Source: Alphaproteobacteria bacterium
GTDB lineage: Bacteria; Pseudomonadota; Alphaproteobacteria; ATCC43930; CGMCC-115725
NCBI GenBank assembly: GCA_030040495.1
Contig: JASHTP010000430.1
Coordinates: forward strand, 1 to 6,723
Reading direction: 5' to 3'
Length of the DNA stretch: 6,723 nt
Below the pieces are notes generated by a model, which saw nothing but the letters and a program-made list of their open reading frames with translations, made no database searches and had not been told where the DNA came from. Both the position numbers and the translations under genes were made by a program. Shown piece after piece: positions 5,171-6,723 of this stretch (its first letter is position 1; the number at the start of each line of letters is the position of its first letter).

Positions 5171-6331
5171 ATGATCGCCACCATCACCATGCCGCGGCTC
5201 CTCTATATCGGCGGCGGCGCCGTCGCCGAGGTGACGACGGCGCTGGCGCGGCTCGGGGCGCACCGGCCGTTGATCGTCACCGACCGCTTCATGGAAAGCT
5301 CGGGCCTGCTCGCCCGGGTGACCGACCGGCTCGACGCCGCCAGCGTCCCGTGGCAGGTCTTCGCCGATACCGTCCCAGATCCCACGACCGACGTGGTGGA
5401 GGCCGGAGTGCAGGTGCTGCGCGCCGGCAGCTATGACTGCCTCGTCGCGCTCGGCGGCGGCAGCCCGATCGACACCGCCAAGGCGATGTCGGTGCTGGCG
5501 GCCAATGGCGGGCGCATGCGCGACTACAAGGTGCCGAACGAGATTCCCCGGACCGGCCTTCCGCTCGTCGCCATCCCGACGACGGCAGGCACCGGGTCGG
5601 AGGTGACGCGCTTCACCGTCATTACCGACAGCGAGCGCGACGAGAAGATGCTGATCATGGGGCTCGCCTGCTGCCCGGCCGCGGCGATCGTCGATTACGA
5701 GCTCACCCTCAGCATGCCCTGGCGTCTGACCGCCGATACCGGGCTCGACAGCCTGACCCACGCCATCGAGGCCTATGTCAGCCGCAAGGCAAGCCCCTTC
5801 ACCGACGGCGTCGCCCGCTCGGCGATGGCGCTCATCGCCCGCCACATCCGCACCGCCTGCCTGGAGCCGGAGAACCGCGCCGCCCGCGAAGCGATGATGC
5901 TGGGGGCGACGCAGGCCGGCATGGCCTTCTCCAACGCCAGCGTCTGCCTCGTCCATGGCATGAGCCGCCCGATCGGCGCTTTCTTCCACGTGCCGCACGG
6001 GCTTTCCAACGCCATGCTGCTGCCGGAGATCACCGCCTTTTCGGCGACCGCCGCGCTCGAGCGCTATGCCGACTGCGCGCGCTTCATGGGCGTCGCCGCC
6101 GAAAGCGAAGGCAACCAGGCGGCGGTGGCGCGGCTCCTCGACGAGCTACGCGCGCTCAACCAGGACCTCAAGGTGCCGACGCCCCGCAACTACGGTATCG
6201 ATCAGCAGCGCTATCACGAGCTGCTGCCGGTGATGGCAGGCCAGGCGCTCGCCTCGGGCTCGCCCGGCAACAATCCGCGCGTGCCCAGCGCCGAGGAAAT
6301 CATCGATCTCTACAAGCGCGTCTACGCCTGA
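5171..6331 (+). CDS. Iron-type (group III) alcohol dehydrogenase
   Basis: This complete 386-residue enzyme of the iron-containing alcohol dehydrogenase family interconverts an alcohol with an aldehyde or ketone using NAD(P). The N-terminal Rossmann-like domain has GGGSPIDTAKA (95-105) and PTTAGTGSE (136-144). The all-helical C-terminal domain supplies the metal ligands Asp193 and His197 (DTGLDSLTHAIEA), His262 (LVHGM) and His276 (HVPHG), the four positions expected for this family, so it should be active with Fe2+ or another divalent ion. Asp38 in VTDR aligns with FucO Asp39, which favours NAD over NADP. The substrate is not readable; lactaldehyde, butanol or propanediol-type dehydrogenases and hydroxyacid-oxoacid transhydrogenases share the fold. 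An MBL-fold gene follows after 20 bases, probably in one operon. It is soluble, with no signal peptide. Confidence 0.93.
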   Translation: MIATITMPRLLYIGGGAVAEVTTALARLGAHRPLIVTDRFMESSGLLARVTDRLDAASVPWQVFADTVPDPTTDVVEAGVQVLRAGSYDCLVALGGGSPIDTAKAMSVLAANGGRMRDYKVPNEIPRTGLPLVAIPTTAGTGSEVTRFTVITDSERDEKMLIMGLACCPAAAIVDYELTLSMPWRLTADTGLDSLTHAIEAYVSRKASPFTDGVARSAMALIARHIRTACLEPENRAAREAMMLGATQAGMAFSNASVCLVHGMSRPIGAFFHVPHGLSNAMLLPEITAFSATAALERYADCARFMGVAAESEGNQAAVARLLDELRALNQDLKVPTPRNYGIDQQRYHELLPVMAGQALASGSPGNNPRVPSAEEIIDLYKRVYA

Positions 6332-6340
6332 CTCGCCGGA

Positions 6341-6345
6341 AAGGA
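6341..6345 (+). promoter_or_regulatory. Ribosome binding site of the MBL-fold gene
   Basis: AAGGA lies 6 bases before ATG 6352, inside the 20-base gap after the alcohol dehydrogenase stop. It fixes the start of the partial gene and shows that the gene is translated on its own within a likely two-gene message. Confidence 0.65.
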
Positions 6346-6351
6346 AGCGCC

Positions 6352-6723
6352 ATGGCCAAAGCCTTCGCCTCGCAAGCCGACCTTTCCGAAAAGCAGGAGA
6401 AGTTCATCCAGCTCGCGCCGAACGCCTACTGCCTCACCGCCGAAGGCGATCCCAACACCGGCGTCATCGTCGGCGATGACGGGGTCATGGTGATCGACAC
6501 GCGCGCGACGCCGGTCATGGCCGAGGACGTCATCCGCCATGTTCGCGCGGTCACCGACAAGCCGATCCGCTACGTGCTGCTGTCGCACTATCACGCGGTG
6601 CGCGTCATGGGCGCTTCCGCCTACCGGGCGCAATACGTCATCGCCAGCCAAGGCACGCTGGAGCTCATCGAGGAGCGCGGGAAGCAGGATTTCGACAGCG
6701 AGGTGCAGCGCTTCCCGCGGCTC
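6352..6723 (+). CDS. Metallo-beta-lactamase-fold protein with atypical metal motif, N-terminal part
   Basis: The first 124 codons of an open frame run off the right edge. The N-terminal strand pattern of the MBL superfamily is clear: FIQLAPNAYCLTAEGDPNTGVIVGDDGVMVIDTRAT (about 18-53), with Asp49 at the usual VIDT turn, then a helix and IRYVLLSHYHAVRVMGASAY (72-91). Canonical hydrolases have HxHxDH here; this protein has His79 and His81, but Val83-Arg84 replace Asp-His. Only half of the first motif therefore remains, and binding of two zinc ions in the usual way is doubtful. Later metal ligands lie outside the window. From memory, similar SHYHAVR proteins occur in other proteobacteria, so this is probably a subfamily trait rather than a mutation. 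No signal peptide is seen. The position after the dehydrogenase suggests a role with its substrate or product. Confidence 0.85.
   Translation, partial: MAKAFASQADLSEKQEKFIQLAPNAYCLTAEGDPNTGVIVGDDGVMVIDTRATPVMAEDVIRHVRAVTDKPIRYVLLSHYHAVRVMGASAYRAQYVIASQGTLELIEERGKQDFDSEVQRFPRL

Noticed and set aside
5129..5998. A 289-codon minus-strand open frame opposite the alcohol dehydrogenase
   Set aside because: There is no domain or credible start context, and it lies over conserved dehydrogenase motifs.

Overview
The window is very GC-rich, and all seven genes lie on the + strand with short gaps or overlaps. The order rnc-era-recO-parC, the protein signatures (RecO with an RCAATGST segment and no zinc-finger cysteine pairs; ParC without a GyrA box) and the base composition point to an alphaproteobacterium, most likely of the order Hyphomicrobiales. 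The order-level assignment is inference.

Positions 1-1847 hold a housekeeping RNA and DNA maintenance cluster. It contains the end of rnc (RNase III), then era (ribosome-assembly GTPase) overlapping rnc by ATGA, then recO (recombinational repair) 3 bases after era. Near the 3' end of recO there is a promoter-like pair (TTGACC, 16 bases, TAAAAT), followed by a 12-base perfect palindrome over the recO stop. parC (topoisomerase IV subunit A, 1887-4103) may therefore have its own transcription start. tusA (small sulfur carrier, 4111-4341) follows parC at 7 bases and is probably co-transcribed with it.

Positions 4342-4616 (275 bases) are non-coding. They hold an imperfect fold just after tusA, a perfect TTGACA -35 hexamer with a plausible -10, and a strong GC-rich nested hairpin with possible alternative pairings, flanked by an 8-base direct repeat. 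This looks like an untranslated leader for the next gene, a GNAT-family N-acetyltransferase (4617-5132). The 3' end of that gene contains a 20-base perfect palindrome.

Positions 5171-6723 are an accessory metabolic pair: a complete iron-type (group III) alcohol dehydrogenase with all four metal ligands, and, 20 bases later, the N-terminal part of a metallo-beta-lactamase-fold protein that runs off the window. That protein has HxHxVR where canonical hydrolases have HxHxDH, so its metal site is atypical. I saw no mobile element, CRISPR array, tRNA or rRNA. The observations most worth following are the atypical MBL protein paired with the dehydrogenase, the structured leader of the acetyltransferase gene, the Asn-Asp pair in the quinolone-determining region of ParC, and the internal parC promoter.
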